DNA of 64,000 nt from Apoderus coryli (Eukaryota; Arthropoda; Insecta; Coleoptera; Attelabidae), in contig OU452210.1 of assembly GCA_911728435.2 (NCBI GenBank), forward strand, positions 4,464,001-4,528,000, given 5' to 3'. Below the pieces are notes generated by a model that was not told the origin of the DNA, ran no database searches, and saw nothing but the letters and a program-made list of their open reading frames with translations. Both the position numbers and the translations under genes were made by a program. Numbering within the stretch: the first letter of the stretch is position 1; each line of letters starts with the position of its first letter. Shown here one piece after another: positions 45,128 to 56,234 of the stretch.

Positions 45128-47869
45128 GATTAAAACTAATTTAACCATACAGCATTATATATCAATGGACAGTAATTAGGGTTAGGGTGAGATAAAGCAA
45201 TAAAAAACAAAAATTCTGAAATGTGATGTTCCGACTGAATAAAATCAAGATTGACAACTTTTGAAAATATACCAATAAGACTATAAACAGAAAATTTAAA
45301 GTGTAGTAATATAAAAGTAACATTCTGACATTATAAAATGCAAATACAATTGTAAATTGAAGAATATCATTAAAAACATACAGTAAATACTAGGTACATA
45401 TATGCAACTACATAAAGTATTTACCGAATTTATTTCTTCTAGTCACCTTGTACAAATAAAAACATTTTCACTCTAAAGATTTCGCTTCTATACTTTACGT
45501 ATTCCCTAGTAACCTCATTCATTTATAAATTTTTAATATATTAGTATACAATAAACAAAACAACATCATCAACATTTTATTTGTTAGAGAATGAAGATGA
45601 ATTAATGCGTTATTAATACCATGCTGTAAGCTTATTGTCCATTTAAATTATAATTAAATATTGTTGATCTGGAAAATTTATTAATTTTTTTATTATTTAT
45701 TCAACAAAGAAATCTTGCGAATATTTTTATTTAGTAAATTTAATCCATTATTGATTATATAATATTATAAAACAAATCAAAATAACTGGCCAACCGGTTT
45801 TTGATTATTTAAACATAATAATTAGTTGTTTAATTTAGGTTACTGTATCAAGCAAAATTAACGTAGTTTTTAAATATATTTATGTATGTATTTTAATAAA
45901 CATACAGATTATACAATAAATTATCGTATATTGGTAGAATAGAAAAATTTATTCGTATTTATTTTTAATTCATTAAAATATTTTATTTATTATATTCAGG
46001 ATAACTTTAACACATTCAAACAAAACGTACAATGTTGTTTTTTATACATACAGGTTTTTTCACTTAAATGTATCCACTAATTCTACTTTTGCTTTTGCTT
46101 TATTATTGTCATAGTCATTCCACTTACAGACAAAATAATGTTCAAATTTAATGAGACTGTTATTTTCCGAAAATATGTACAAATATAAATACATCGCGTA
46201 ACGGAACTACCTGTTGAATTAATATTTAAACATTGCACCACGATGTTTAAATAACAATATGTAACCCGACATTTATTTGAAAGTTACTTAAAAATGCCAT
46301 TCAACTTAGTTTTATATGTAATATATCAAAATTTCATACTTGCATGTCCTCAAATACTATATTAATCAACGAAAGTCGTATTACTTTTATTGAGAGTACA
46401 TCTGTCGTTTTTAATTCAGATATTTATTAATTTCAACCGTCTTTTATATTAATTCTTAGAAAATGGCACAGAAAAAGGTCTTCATTGTTATTCAAATATA
46501 TATTAATTTGAAAGAATATTTATTGAGTGTTTTTTTTTTTCAAAATAAACTACTGTACTTTTAACCAGTAGAGCGGTTTTTGATTTTTAATCAAATTATA
46601 TTTTAGTTAAATTCTAATTATTGATCATATTAAGCGCGAATATTTCTTTATAAACTATCATCATGATAACGTACAAGTAACAAATCTGTAGATTTAGATA
46701 TTTAAGCAAACTGAATTAAGAGTTTTATATGAAAAACAAATTTATGATTTTTCTTCGTTAAGTAATTTGTTAAAATGCTAATGATTTTTAAAATCAAATG
46801 TGAGCATAATTAAACAAATCTCTTGATCAATTCACAATAATGTTTTTCTAATATTGCGTTAGACGTATGCCCTATTCTGTATATTTTGTTGAATAATAGT
46901 TTTAAGTAACATAATACCCAGCTTAGGATTTAATATCAATATAAAATTATTAGTTACAAAATTATCGTTAGTGGAAGATAAATGAAAAACCCTGTACATG
47001 CATATATTGTAAACTGTGAAGGTTGCAAACGATATTGCATAATTTTTGAATAATATTAAAGAGCAGATTCTCAGCGCTCTTTTACGATAATATATAGTCA
47101 TAGTATTTCTATTTCTTTCTATTATTACAAATAATATTAGACTTTTAACATCAAGAAGATAAAAGTAACTAGCTATGAAGAAATATAATATGTTTACCAC
47201 ATTAATCTAGGGCTTTTTTTTTAAAATAAGACACATTACTAAAGCCACATATTTGTTAAAACTTGCTAGATAAAATTTCCGACAAATATTTTTAAGAAAC
47301 TTAAAATTATGAATAATTTATTTATATGAGAGTTTGTTTATTTAGCAATATTGTAATCATTGTATCACGATCGAAATCAATAATCTTAAGTCCATAATAA
47401 AAGTTAATATCTAATTATATTTGGCAGTTAAGAAAAAAAAAATAATAAAATTATACCAAGAAAACTAAAGTTAAATATATACTTTATATAAAATTCAAGA
47501 GATTAATTAAAATAGTAAATAGCATGTATAAAAAACTACATAAAACTCTCGATTAATTTAAACAATTTTTTAGGAAAATTGATTTGTAATTTCTCTTAAA
47601 TGTTATATTTTTTATATACGTACAAAAGAACTGAGAATTTTTGTTTTAGGTAGCGAAGTGGAGATTTTAAATTATTAAATATATAGTAAATTACACCTTT
47701 AATTGCATTTTAGTTGAAAACATTAAGGAAATTCCGAGATAATTATAATTTCACTTTTGCTACCTATAAATGTATTAAAAATTATAACACATTTAGTTAT
47801 AATTTAAATGGACTGCAATGTATGCGTGCATGAATGTAATTTATACACATACACCTTGTAGATAAAAGC
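45128..47869. other. AT-rich non-coding, nothing recognised
   Basis: The 113-codon minus-strand frame at 46859-47200 has no motif and the composition of its AT-rich context. Confidence 0.5.
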
Positions 47870-48290
47870 ATATCGACGCGTAGCGTCGTCGCGTCTATAA
47901 GACTTACCGGAAAGCGCAATTAAAAGCACTATAATGGTGCTAACGATCGGCACCATATTCGTTCACTTATTACTAAAGATTAATTTCACTATTTTTTTTT
48001 TGTAATTAAAGAAAATAATAATAATAATAATAAATTTTTGTCACTATCACATGCAGGAGCTAAAGCACATCCCCATTAAAAATATTTAAGTTTAGTTATT
48101 TTATTTTCCGGAACGAAAATTCTCCCCAAATGTGACAGTCAAAATCAGATAACCGATCGCACGTGCTCAGTCTGACTGGGTCGCCAATCGAATAATAGTT
48201 GTTCTTTAAGATTTTAGTGAAATTCATGCATATTGTGGGGATCAAGTAAGAGAAAACAGTGGCCCCACCATATGGTAGGTATATATGATA
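47870..48290. promoter_or_regulatory. CpG-richer block with palindromes (possible promoter/5' exon)
   Basis: Embedded in AT-rich DNA, this block has GACGCGTAGCGTCGTCGCGTC (GACGCG/CGCGTC arms, 47876-47896), GCACTATAATGGTGC near 47929 and CACGTGCTCAGTCTGACTGG near 48161, which includes TCAGTC, an arthropod initiator-like hexamer. AATGATTGGC/CCAATCG-type boxes lie nearby. A host promoter or a repeat terminus would both fit. No exon is identified. Confidence 0.25.
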
Positions 48291-48820
48291 CCATAATGGG
48301 GGAGATTACCAGCAGCGCATACTAGGGGGTAAACATTAGAAATGGAATAGAATTAACATATTATTGTAATACATATTTTTTATTAAATTTGTCAAAATTC
48401 TGAACGAATAAATGATAAATATGTAATGGAGTGTAAATATGAAATATTACAACTATATTTGGCATATTATACTAAAATTATATTATATTAAATTTTGTGT
48501 ATACTATTTTTTGTAGGAATATCTCATTTTCAATATTTTAGAAATATTCAGATCGAGAAATCATTGTATACTGATCTTTGCTTTAGTTAATTTAAGGCAC
48601 TAATCCGATTGGACTCACATTACAATTACATTACAAGAATTACCTAGATATTAGTATATTCCAGATCAAATAGTAAAACATTTTATAGATAGTCGCTAGA
48701 TGGTGTGAACCACGCATCTAGTGAAGGATATTTTCGAGCCAGAACTTATACATTATATAGGGATTTTCTGATTATTGTTGAAATATTCATTTTGATACTT
48801 TGTCATTAAAAAGGCGTTTT
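48291..48820. other. AT-rich non-coding, nothing recognised
   Basis: No supported features. Confidence 0.5.
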
Positions 48821-49159
48821 TGCCTTTATTTTTGCAAGGAATCCAGAGTGGTACTGGGCGCAGCCTGCGAGGTAATTAGTGCTGTAGATCCGTATTTCCG
48901 CATGGTACTAGATCACGAGCGTACGGGGATTGGAGTGTTTCAATAACTGAGTTGGATCGCGCAAACCGGAAGGACTGCATATAGGTGGCAGAGGTCAGCA
49001 GGCTTTTCATAAAACAAGCCCCTTCACGGTGTCTTCTATAACACCACTGAAGACATGGGTTTGTCGAAGCCGCTGACCTTCTTCTTTTTAAGATCGGGCG
49101 GGCTAAAGTCACAGACGAGCGGTTTCATTATTGCTTCTGCGGATAGGGTACTAAACACC
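48821..49159 (-). mobile_element. GC-rich block, probable 3' part of a retroelement
   Basis: About 330 bp clearly less AT-rich than its surroundings, with sharp edges. Read on the minus strand, it directly follows the LINE coding relic at 49160-49560 and ends at AATAAAGGCAAAAACG, so it may be that element's 3' UTR. It contains an open frame (48876-49112) with text such as RRSAASTNPCLQWCYRRHRE that I cannot assign. Confidence 0.45.
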
Positions 49160-49560
49160 TTAGCATAGCGTACCCGCATTATGGATTTTGAGGTCCCTCC
49201 GATTCAATGTAGGGATTGCCGTTCCGCGCCAGACACGCAGCAATGCATCATTATTAAATATACTAGTCCTATGCATTGGTTCCGTTAATCTACCTTTATG
49301 ACGTAAATTAATTGTATGAACATAAGTGCGAGGAGATATCTTGTTATATAAATAAGTTGGAATTTTAGTTTTAATTAATTTGTGGTAGAAACAGCAACGA
49401 TGTAAATTCAACTTGTGACTGATTGGTTAACCTCGCCTTATACCAAACGCAAATCGTAAGCAATACTTTTGAATTTTCTGCATACAGCTAGGGGGAGCAG
49501 CTGTCAAAACGGGACCTTACAAGGTCACAATGAGTAAATTTAGAAAGAACCATAGAGTCG
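49160..49560 (-). pseudogene. LINE reverse-transcriptase C-terminal fragment
   Basis: Minus-strand pieces QKIQKYCLRFAFGIRRG, then (frame shifted) HRCCFYHKLIKTKIPTYLYN and HTINLRHKGRLTEPMHRTSI match the post-RT C-terminal region shared by CR1/Jockey-type LINEs (VQN.C.RF..GLR; LL....P..L......R...H.....; P.HRTSLF). The LINE at 53.6 kb has the equivalent NCCARFVAGLRK and MPHHRTSLFQRS. RT proper is missing. The frame after TSIF diverges into unassigned sequence. Confidence 0.75.
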
Positions 49561-49745
49561 CACAACATTAATTTTATTTTGGAAGTATAATATGCTTTTC
49601 AAATTTGAATTTGTCATCCAGAAAAAATCCCAAATTTTTTTTCCTTCACTTTTAATCTGAATAGGACAGCCATTAATGGAGATATCATACCAAGAGAGTT
49701 AATCAATTTATTTCGATATAGCTTCAATGAATGATCCACTGATAC

Positions 49746-51314
49746 TAGAGTTACCACGAGACAAGAGTCTAGACGAGACAAGAGTCGAGACGAGACGAGA
49801 CTAACGTTCGTCTCGCCTCGTCTCGTTTGTCTCGAGTATTAGTAAAAAAATATATAGACATTAGGAACGTTAATTAGACTTTTTCGATGTGATGAGACCA
49901 ATCTGTCTCCAATCTAACAGTAAAATATCTAGACATCAAAGAAAAACAACATCACAATCAAAATATATCAACAGAATATATATAGGGCTGCCTTATAAAG
50001 TTTTAAACAAAGTAAAATATTTTTAATTTTAAACTAAAATTATATTTTCTGAGAGTGTAAGTGCAATAAACAACAGCCAGTAAATTCATTGCATTGTAAT
50101 ATTTGTTTATTATCAATACAGAAGTGTTAAAATAATTTGCCAACCTTCAACAAGTTTTTTCCCGTGAATTTTTTGCAAAATGATTGTTCTAATTTAAAAG
50201 TGTTCTAAAAGCAAAATATCGAGCGGTGTGGCTGCATGATGAGTATGAACGAGTACGAAGTATGCGCAGTGGTCCCTACTTGATACTTTGAAATAACAAA
50301 CTTCAAGACAAGAGTAAGGAAAGAGTATTTTATTTTTCTCTTAAATACTATAAACAACTTTCGTAAATTGCGATGCTTTAAGTATATCAGTAATATATTA
50401 TTATCGGGAGATTCCTACCCAACATTACCACTGGTCATAATCGGCTTCAAAATGTTAATTGACTGAATAGACAAGCTTGTGATAGAACTTGACAAAAAGA
50501 CAGAACACTCACCAAGTGATGAAATATTCATCCAAGCTTTTAAGCAGATAGAGATAAAATGCTTAAGCATTCCTACAAACCAAATAAAAAATTAATCATA
50601 CCAAAAATTTGAAACAATTTACTGTGAAAATATGCACCAATTAGGCCAATTCCACGCGTACATAAACTAAAGAAAAATCTGGCTCAGATGAAGACATGGA
50701 CATTGAATTTATATTCAAAAAGGCTACTCCGCTATCCGAAAATGAAGAATTTTGGAAACAAGAACTAAACGAATACTTTAATTCAGAGAGAGCAACAAAA
50801 GGGGAATCATTGTTTAAATGGAGGAAAAGAAAACTTTATCCCCACATTGCAAAGATGGCAAGAGACTTATTAAGCGTTACCGCAACAAGCGTTCCTTCAG
50901 AACGCCTTTTTGCAAAAGTTGGTTTAGTAGGCACTAAACTTGAGAATCGACTTCATGCGGAGTCGGCTCATTCATTATTATGTCTTAACTCATGGTACAT
51001 TTGTGCGTTAAAAGTTAAGCTAGACTTTGACTAGTAGAACTTACCCATATATCCAATTTTTATGCTACGCCAATTGAATTGTGATTTTTGTTTATTTATC
51101 TAGCGTTTATAATTAAGGGCACGTTTTACCAGATCACACCCTAAGATGCTGTTTTTTTTTAATTAAAATTTAAAATATTATTATTTTTATTATAATTGGA
51201 TTGAATTGTTTTAAGTCATTACAATTTTTCGAGATGTCTCGTCTCGTCTCGTCCCGAAATTCGAGACAAAATGCTCTCGAGACGAGACAAAACTCGTGTC
51301 TCGCGACAACTCTA
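49746..51314 (+). mobile_element. hAT element with intact ends, 1569 bp
   Basis: The left end TAGAGTTACCACGAGACAAG and the right end (reverse complement TAGAGTTGTCGCGAGACACG) form terminal inverted repeats. The flanks ACTGATAC and TCTGATAT share a 6-base CTGATA core, consistent with an old 8-bp target duplication typical of hAT. Both subterminal regions are packed with GAGAC/GTCTC motifs (roughly ten per 100 bp), likely transposase binding sites. It encodes only the C-terminal remains of a transposase. Confidence 0.9.
50395..51034 (+). pseudogene. hAT transposase C-terminal remains (hATC domain)
   Basis: The first segment (50404-50592) reads GDSYPTLPLVIIGFKMLID, stop, then IDKLVIELDKKTEHSPSDEI, and ends at a stop after TNQIKN. 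After a frame change, a 112-codon frame (50696-51034) carries WKQELNEYFNSERA and the dimerisation block YPHIAKMARDLLSVTATSVP, SERLFAKVG, ENRLHAESAHSLLCLN. These match the hATC motif (FP.L...A...L.I..TS..SER.FS..G.....R..L.......L..L..N). The N-terminal BED finger and catalytic DDE residues are absent, so the copy is non-autonomous. Confidence 0.88.
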
Positions 51315-52528
51315 TCTGATATAACTCTTATCCGTTCCAAATCCTCAGTGATATGAATGGAACTTATAAAAGAAAACATCCCAAATTCGATAAGAACTTG
51401 TTCATTTGAATTAAATATATTGGTGACTCAACCAGCCTTCAATCATCTTGTGATATGCTTAGATATAAGAAAACAATTTGTTAGACAGAATGTAGATAAT
51501 TTCAAATGATATGGATACAAATTTTAAAATCTAATAACAAAAATTCAAAATTAATTTTGCAAAATTGAGATATAATACTATAAGAATACTAAAAAACAAA
51601 ACATAGTTTTCTTTAATACGATTTTCCTGTAAGATTTATTGTTCTCTCCAGATTTCTTAAACCATATAGATACATATTCTTTTTTTCCTTTTTCTCTTAA
51701 ATTATATTTACCGAAAAATGAAATTGTCTACAAATAATCTGCAGTATGGAAATGACATGCACGACTCCTGTTCAGTAAACGAAAATTGAGAAAGTTAGTT
51801 GATGATAAGAATATTTATAGTGACGCCAATGAAATTTGCAATACGCTAGTTATATTTTAATTTTTTTCCCTTCGCTATAATACTAAATAGAATAAGGCAT
51901 TCACTTTGCGAATTGTTGGAGACCTTGCTTTTATTTAACGCCCTCGACTGAACTAGCCCAAAACGATACGGTTCCGGCAAAACCTGGTTTTTCACTCTTA
52001 ACATGTTTTGAAATTGTCTGTTGTTTGTTTGTTTTTTCTCGGCTTAACAACATTAAAGAAAAGGATTTATTTGTTATATACAGGTTTTTTAAAGGACACC
52101 TACGTTTTTTAGTCTACCTACTACTTATGTAAAATTATAATTAATATAACGATACGGTTAATATAAAATAGAGTGTTTTCCGTTTAATAAAATTATACGG
52201 ATAATGTTATTTTAAAGGAATCTCATAACCAGCAAAAATTAAATACATTGATAGTGATAATTTTATAAAATTTTGAAGTAAGTTTAGCTGGTCCTTAATT
52301 TGATGTTATAAATAGTTTAGTCAGCATTGAAGGCAGCTTCCAATGAAAGGTCAAGACTTCAAACAAATAATTTACAAAAAAAAAATAAAATAAGAAATCT
52401 GAGTTGATATATAATAATAATAACTACCTACCAATAAATTAATTAAAATACTATATTAATTTTTTACTGATAATTTCAATTCTGAACGAGAATCTTCTAT
52501 TTTTTTTTAAGCAACACGGGACACTACT
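51315..52528. other. AT-rich non-coding, nothing recognised
   Basis: No supported features. Confidence 0.5.
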
Positions 52529-53028
52529 AAAAAAATCGCTTGTGTCGCCCCAAAACTTTCCCTACACGACATTGAATAATAACTATAGATAAGAAGGGTC
52601 AGGAGACGCTAAAAACGGCATCGACTCGTCGCAATCCCAGCCACATTTCTGGCCCGCTACTATATATACTATATCTATATATACTATAAGATACTATACT
52701 ATAACTATAACAATATATGACCTGCGTAACGAAACAGAATTTTCATAAATCTTATTATTATAATTGTATTATTTTCATTATTTCCAATAAACTAACGTAA
52801 GAAACTAACTACTTTATTCAAAACTTAGAAGAAAAAAAAATTTTCTGTCAGAGCTGGGATTCGAACCCATAAGCTAGGCCATGCGAGGCGGACGCTCTAT
52901 CAATGACGCCACAGAACGCTCTTTGAAAATATTGTATTTTAATAATTGTAATAAGATAGGTTCCAACTACCTAACTGGTAATATTTTAAACGCAATTTCA
53001 CAGGGCTAAAGCGATTTCAACCAAAAAT
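52529..53028 (-). mobile_element. tRNA-Ala-related repeat, copy 4
   Basis: It carries the left block (AATCGCTTGTGTCGCCCCAA), the tRNA-like segment (B box GGTTCGAATCC on the minus strand near 52865; anticodon region GAGGCGGACG on the + strand) and part of the right block (CTAACTGGTAATATTTTAAA...). An extra 120 bp rich in TATACTATA lies between the left block and the ATGACCTGCGTAACG block and is not found in the other copies, so it looks like a secondary insertion or local expansion. Confidence 0.8.
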
Positions 53029-53569
53029 ATCGATTGCTCCTGAGCAGGATTTTGGGCTGTTCGGCATGCCGCCTCTACTTTGTGGAACTGATTTTCGTTC
53101 GTTGTATTTATGTTTTAATTGTGAATTTGAAAAGTTTGACACTTATTTTATTTATATATTAAATAGGCTATTACTGGCTTCATTCATGTGGTATAGATTA
53201 AAATTTATAATTAATATTATTATGAATAAAGTTCCATTAGATATTAAGTTACTAAAGGGATTTCAATTTAAAAGAGTTATAAGGGAAATTATAGATAGAT
53301 TTATTTAATTCAATGCTTGCCCAATTTCTGTGTTTTTAGGTTTATAGGATTCAGTATTTTGTTTTGGTTAGTTTGTTTAGTACATACAATTAGCATTTAG
53401 CTTCGACATCGGCTTTTGTATATTTTTACAATAAAGTCCTTATTTTTATTTCAAATAAAATGATCTTCATTAATGTGCAGCTAATTATTCCGCAATAAAA
53501 AGATAAGTTGCTGGAACAACAACGTAGGTACCTGTTAAAAAAAACTCGTACTGGTTACCCTATCTATGG
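53029..53569. other. Spacer before LINE, possible LINE 5' debris
   Basis: The + strand frame at 53066-53308 is unassigned. The sequence near 53400 (CAATAAAGTCCTTATTTTTA) resembles a small LINE-type tail. Confidence 0.4.
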
Positions 53570-55257
53570 TTTAACCTTTGTACAAAACATACTTTTAACT
53601 AAAGTAACATTAATTTCATTGATTATTTCGTATTCAAAAATTCATGAAAATTTTCAGAGAGAATTCTTTATAACCAAGTTAATTCTTATTTGGACCTTCA
53701 CTCCCTATTACCCCATTGTCAGCATGGCTTTAGGAGGGGCCATAGTACGGCTATTCAATTGGCTAAGGTTACTGATGACGTTATCAGAGCTCGTGATGGA
53801 AATAAGAATACATCTGTTGTACTGTTGGATTTTTCTAAGGCTTTTGACACTATCAATCACAGATTGTTGATAGCTAAACTGAAGTTTTACGGTTTCGATG
53901 ATGCGTCTTTGTCCTTATTTAATTCATATTTATCCCTAAGAAAACAAAGGGTTTACCATAATGGCCAGTTTTCGACGGTGTCAGATATTACATCTGGTGT
54001 GCCACAGGGTTCAATTCTGGGGCCTCTGTTATTTTTAATTTATACCTCAGAAATTTTGAGTTCATTAAAGCATTGTAGTATACAGGCTTTTGCGGATGAT
54101 ACACAGGTTTATTATTCTTTTAAGACGGATGATTGTGTTGAGGCCTGCCAGAGAGTTAATGCTGACCTTGATGTTCTATATTCACTTTCCACCGATCATA
54201 ATTTAAAATTGAATCCATTAAAATCGCATATGTTGCTGTATAGTAATAGAAATGATTCTGAATATCTTAAAGAAAATTTTAAAGTTATGATTAATAACAG
54301 TGTTGTCCAGTGTGTTTCTTCTGCAAGGAACTTAGGTGTTATCACTGACACTGATTTAAGATGTTGTGAGCATGTAAAGAACATGTTGCGGAAGTCATTT
54401 TCGACTTTGAAACTTCTGTATTCGCATAGACATGTTTTGAACGTTAAGCTCAAGCGTACTCTCTGTGAATCACTGATTTTATCCAATTTTAATTACTGTG
54501 ATTTTGTTTACGGTCCCATGTTAGACGTTTTTGATAGAAGACGTATTCAGGAAGTACAAAATTGCTGTGCTAGGTTTGTTGCGGGTCTTAGGAAGTTTGA
54601 TCGTGTTTCTCAAGCGATTCGTGATATGAATTGGCTTAGAATGGAAGACCGTCGTCTCCATCACCTGGCTACGTTTATTTTTAAATTACTTCATAATTCT
54701 AATGCTCCTTTTGATATTAAAAGTAAGCTTGTGTCCAGGAGAGATGTACATGACATTAATGTTCGCCATTTTGATAGACTTACAATGCCACATCATAGAA
54801 CTTCATTGTTTCAGAGAAGTTTTACTTATAATGCCATCAGATTATATAATACGATTCCCAGTGAGTTCAGGGGGTTGAGTCCTAATACATTTAAGAGTCG
54901 TTATAAGCTACACCTACTAAATAAACCGTGAAACGTTAGATACGTCCATTGTATTTCGAATTTGATTGTTTTAATTTGTTTTTTTCCCTTTCTCTTTTGC
55001 TACTGTCCATGGGAGATGGAGTTGCGTGGGCTTTGCCTAATATGTTATATTAATTAAATTCATATGTTTTTGTATTTCTTCTTTTTTGAATTTTTATGTT
55101 TCTTTCTGTTAAGTTGTTTTGGCTGCTTCTAAGGTTAAGTAGAGTAGCTTTAAGCTAGACTTCGCCTTTTTAGTGGTCGTGTGTGTTTTTTGCTTGGGTG
55201 CTTCCCAACATGAATGTATTTACTTTGCAAATAAAGACGATTTATTATTATTATTAT
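53570..55257 (+). mobile_element. 5'-truncated LINE (non-LTR retrotransposon)
   Basis: It consists of an RT coding region (53620-54931), about 300 bp of 3' UTR, AATAAAGACG and a (TTA)n tail ending near 55257. The 5' part (endonuclease and N-terminal RT) is missing, as is usual after incomplete reverse transcription. The RT and C-terminal region place it in the CR1/Jockey/I-like assemblage; the exact clade is undetermined. A decayed relative lies at 58640-59640 and a minus-strand C-terminal relic at 49160-49560. Confidence 0.88.
53690..54931 (+). CDS. LINE reverse transcriptase, partial ORF2
   Basis: A 413-codon frame; the true frame enters upstream, where FSERILYNQVNSYLD can be read in phase from about 53648, and a frameshift near 53645 joins it to earlier RT text (YSKIHE). 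RT motifs in order: HGFRRGHST, motif A VVLLDFSKAFDTINH, motif B SGVPQGSILGPLLFLIY, motif C QAFADDTQVYYSF (catalytic FADD), then LKLNPLKSHML. The C-terminal part has VQNCCARFVAGLRKFDRV and MPHHRTSLFQRSFTYNAIRL. The catalytic residues are intact, so it is relatively young, but no endonuclease is present here. Confidence 0.92.
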   Translation: MDLHSLLPHCQHGFRRGHSTAIQLAKVTDDVIRARDGNKNTSVVLLDFSKAFDTINHRLLIAKLKFYGFDDASLSLFNSYLSLRKQRVYHNGQFSTVSDITSGVPQGSILGPLLFLIYTSEILSSLKHCSIQAFADDTQVYYSFKTDDCVEACQRVNADLDVLYSLSTDHNLKLNPLKSHMLLYSNRNDSEYLKENFKVMINNSVVQCVSSARNLGVITDTDLRCCEHVKNMLRKSFSTLKLLYSHRHVLNVKLKRTLCESLILSNFNYCDFVYGPMLDVFDRRRIQEVQNCCARFVAGLRKFDRVSQAIRDMNWLRMEDRRLHHLATFIFKLLHNSNAPFDIKSKLVSRRDVHDINVRHFDRLTMPHHRTSLFQRSFTYNAIRLYNTIPSEFRGLSPNTFKSRYKLHLLNKP

Positions 55258-56234
55258 TATTATAAAAGTTATGAAGATACTTTTTAACAAAATATTCCTC
55301 AAACCTACTCTGTTGTAATAACTGTGGGAAGAAAACTCTCCGCTATACTGATTAATTTACCCTTAAAGCATAGCAATACTTGTCATAAAATAATTATGCG
55401 TTTATACATACTTTATAGATTGTAGATATCTGCATTAACATCATATCCTTTACATATAAATTTATTTTCCTTGTTTCGCTAATCCAATTCATTATCGCAT
55501 AAGTCGACCACACATACGCATATGTACAAATTTCCTGTTTTTTTTTTCAAAATATCCACCCCATATACCATTTATCTATGTATAAATCGTAATACCATTT
55601 ATTAAAAGGGTAAATACAAGATGATTTATTGAAACAAGAATAATGTTCATAAATATCGTATTTCCATTATCTTTTTACAAGAAGCGTATATATACTAAGT
55701 ACAAGTATGAAGTTATTTATGAATCAGAAGCTTTTTGTTGTTTAAAAATTAAGGTGGAGAGTTTGTAATGTATGTGTCTTTCACCAAGACTATAGATATC
55801 ATACCGACAGACCCTGAATAAGTACTTTCTGGTCAAATAATCCTGACCCAAAGCTGTAAACTGTGTATTAAGTACATCTTTTTTTGAAATATTACCCCTA
55901 CAACGAATTATTACTTATGAAATAAATATATATTTATGGGCAACCATTTTCAAATATATATTTGCAAATATATCTTCCAGAGGACAACAGTTATATAAAA
56001 ATAGAAATATATGATTTTTCTTGTAAAATATTTCTCTTCACATATCATTTTTTTGTGATATAATATACCTATAAGTACAATTTTTATACTCTAGTTATTA
56101 GTTTGGAATTGAAAACCTAATTAACAATATCAAAAAAGGAAAAAATGTTTTATCAATTGTTATAAGTATATTATTATATTTTGAATAATTGTATCAGAAC
56201 GTCCATTATATAACACCGATGTTTCATATTTGTT
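55258..56234. other. AT-rich non-coding, nothing recognised
   Basis: No supported features. Confidence 0.5.

Noticed and set aside
46859..47200. 113-codon minus-strand frame
   Set aside because: Same reason: low-complexity AT composition with no recognisable domain.
48008..48031. (AAT)n run as a LINE tail
   Set aside because: No LINE sequence next to it on either strand.
49030..49060. A seventh hammerhead-like site (CTGAAGA...CGAAGC)
   Set aside because: The second core box is GAAG, stem II is weak and no stem I or cleavage triplet is visible.
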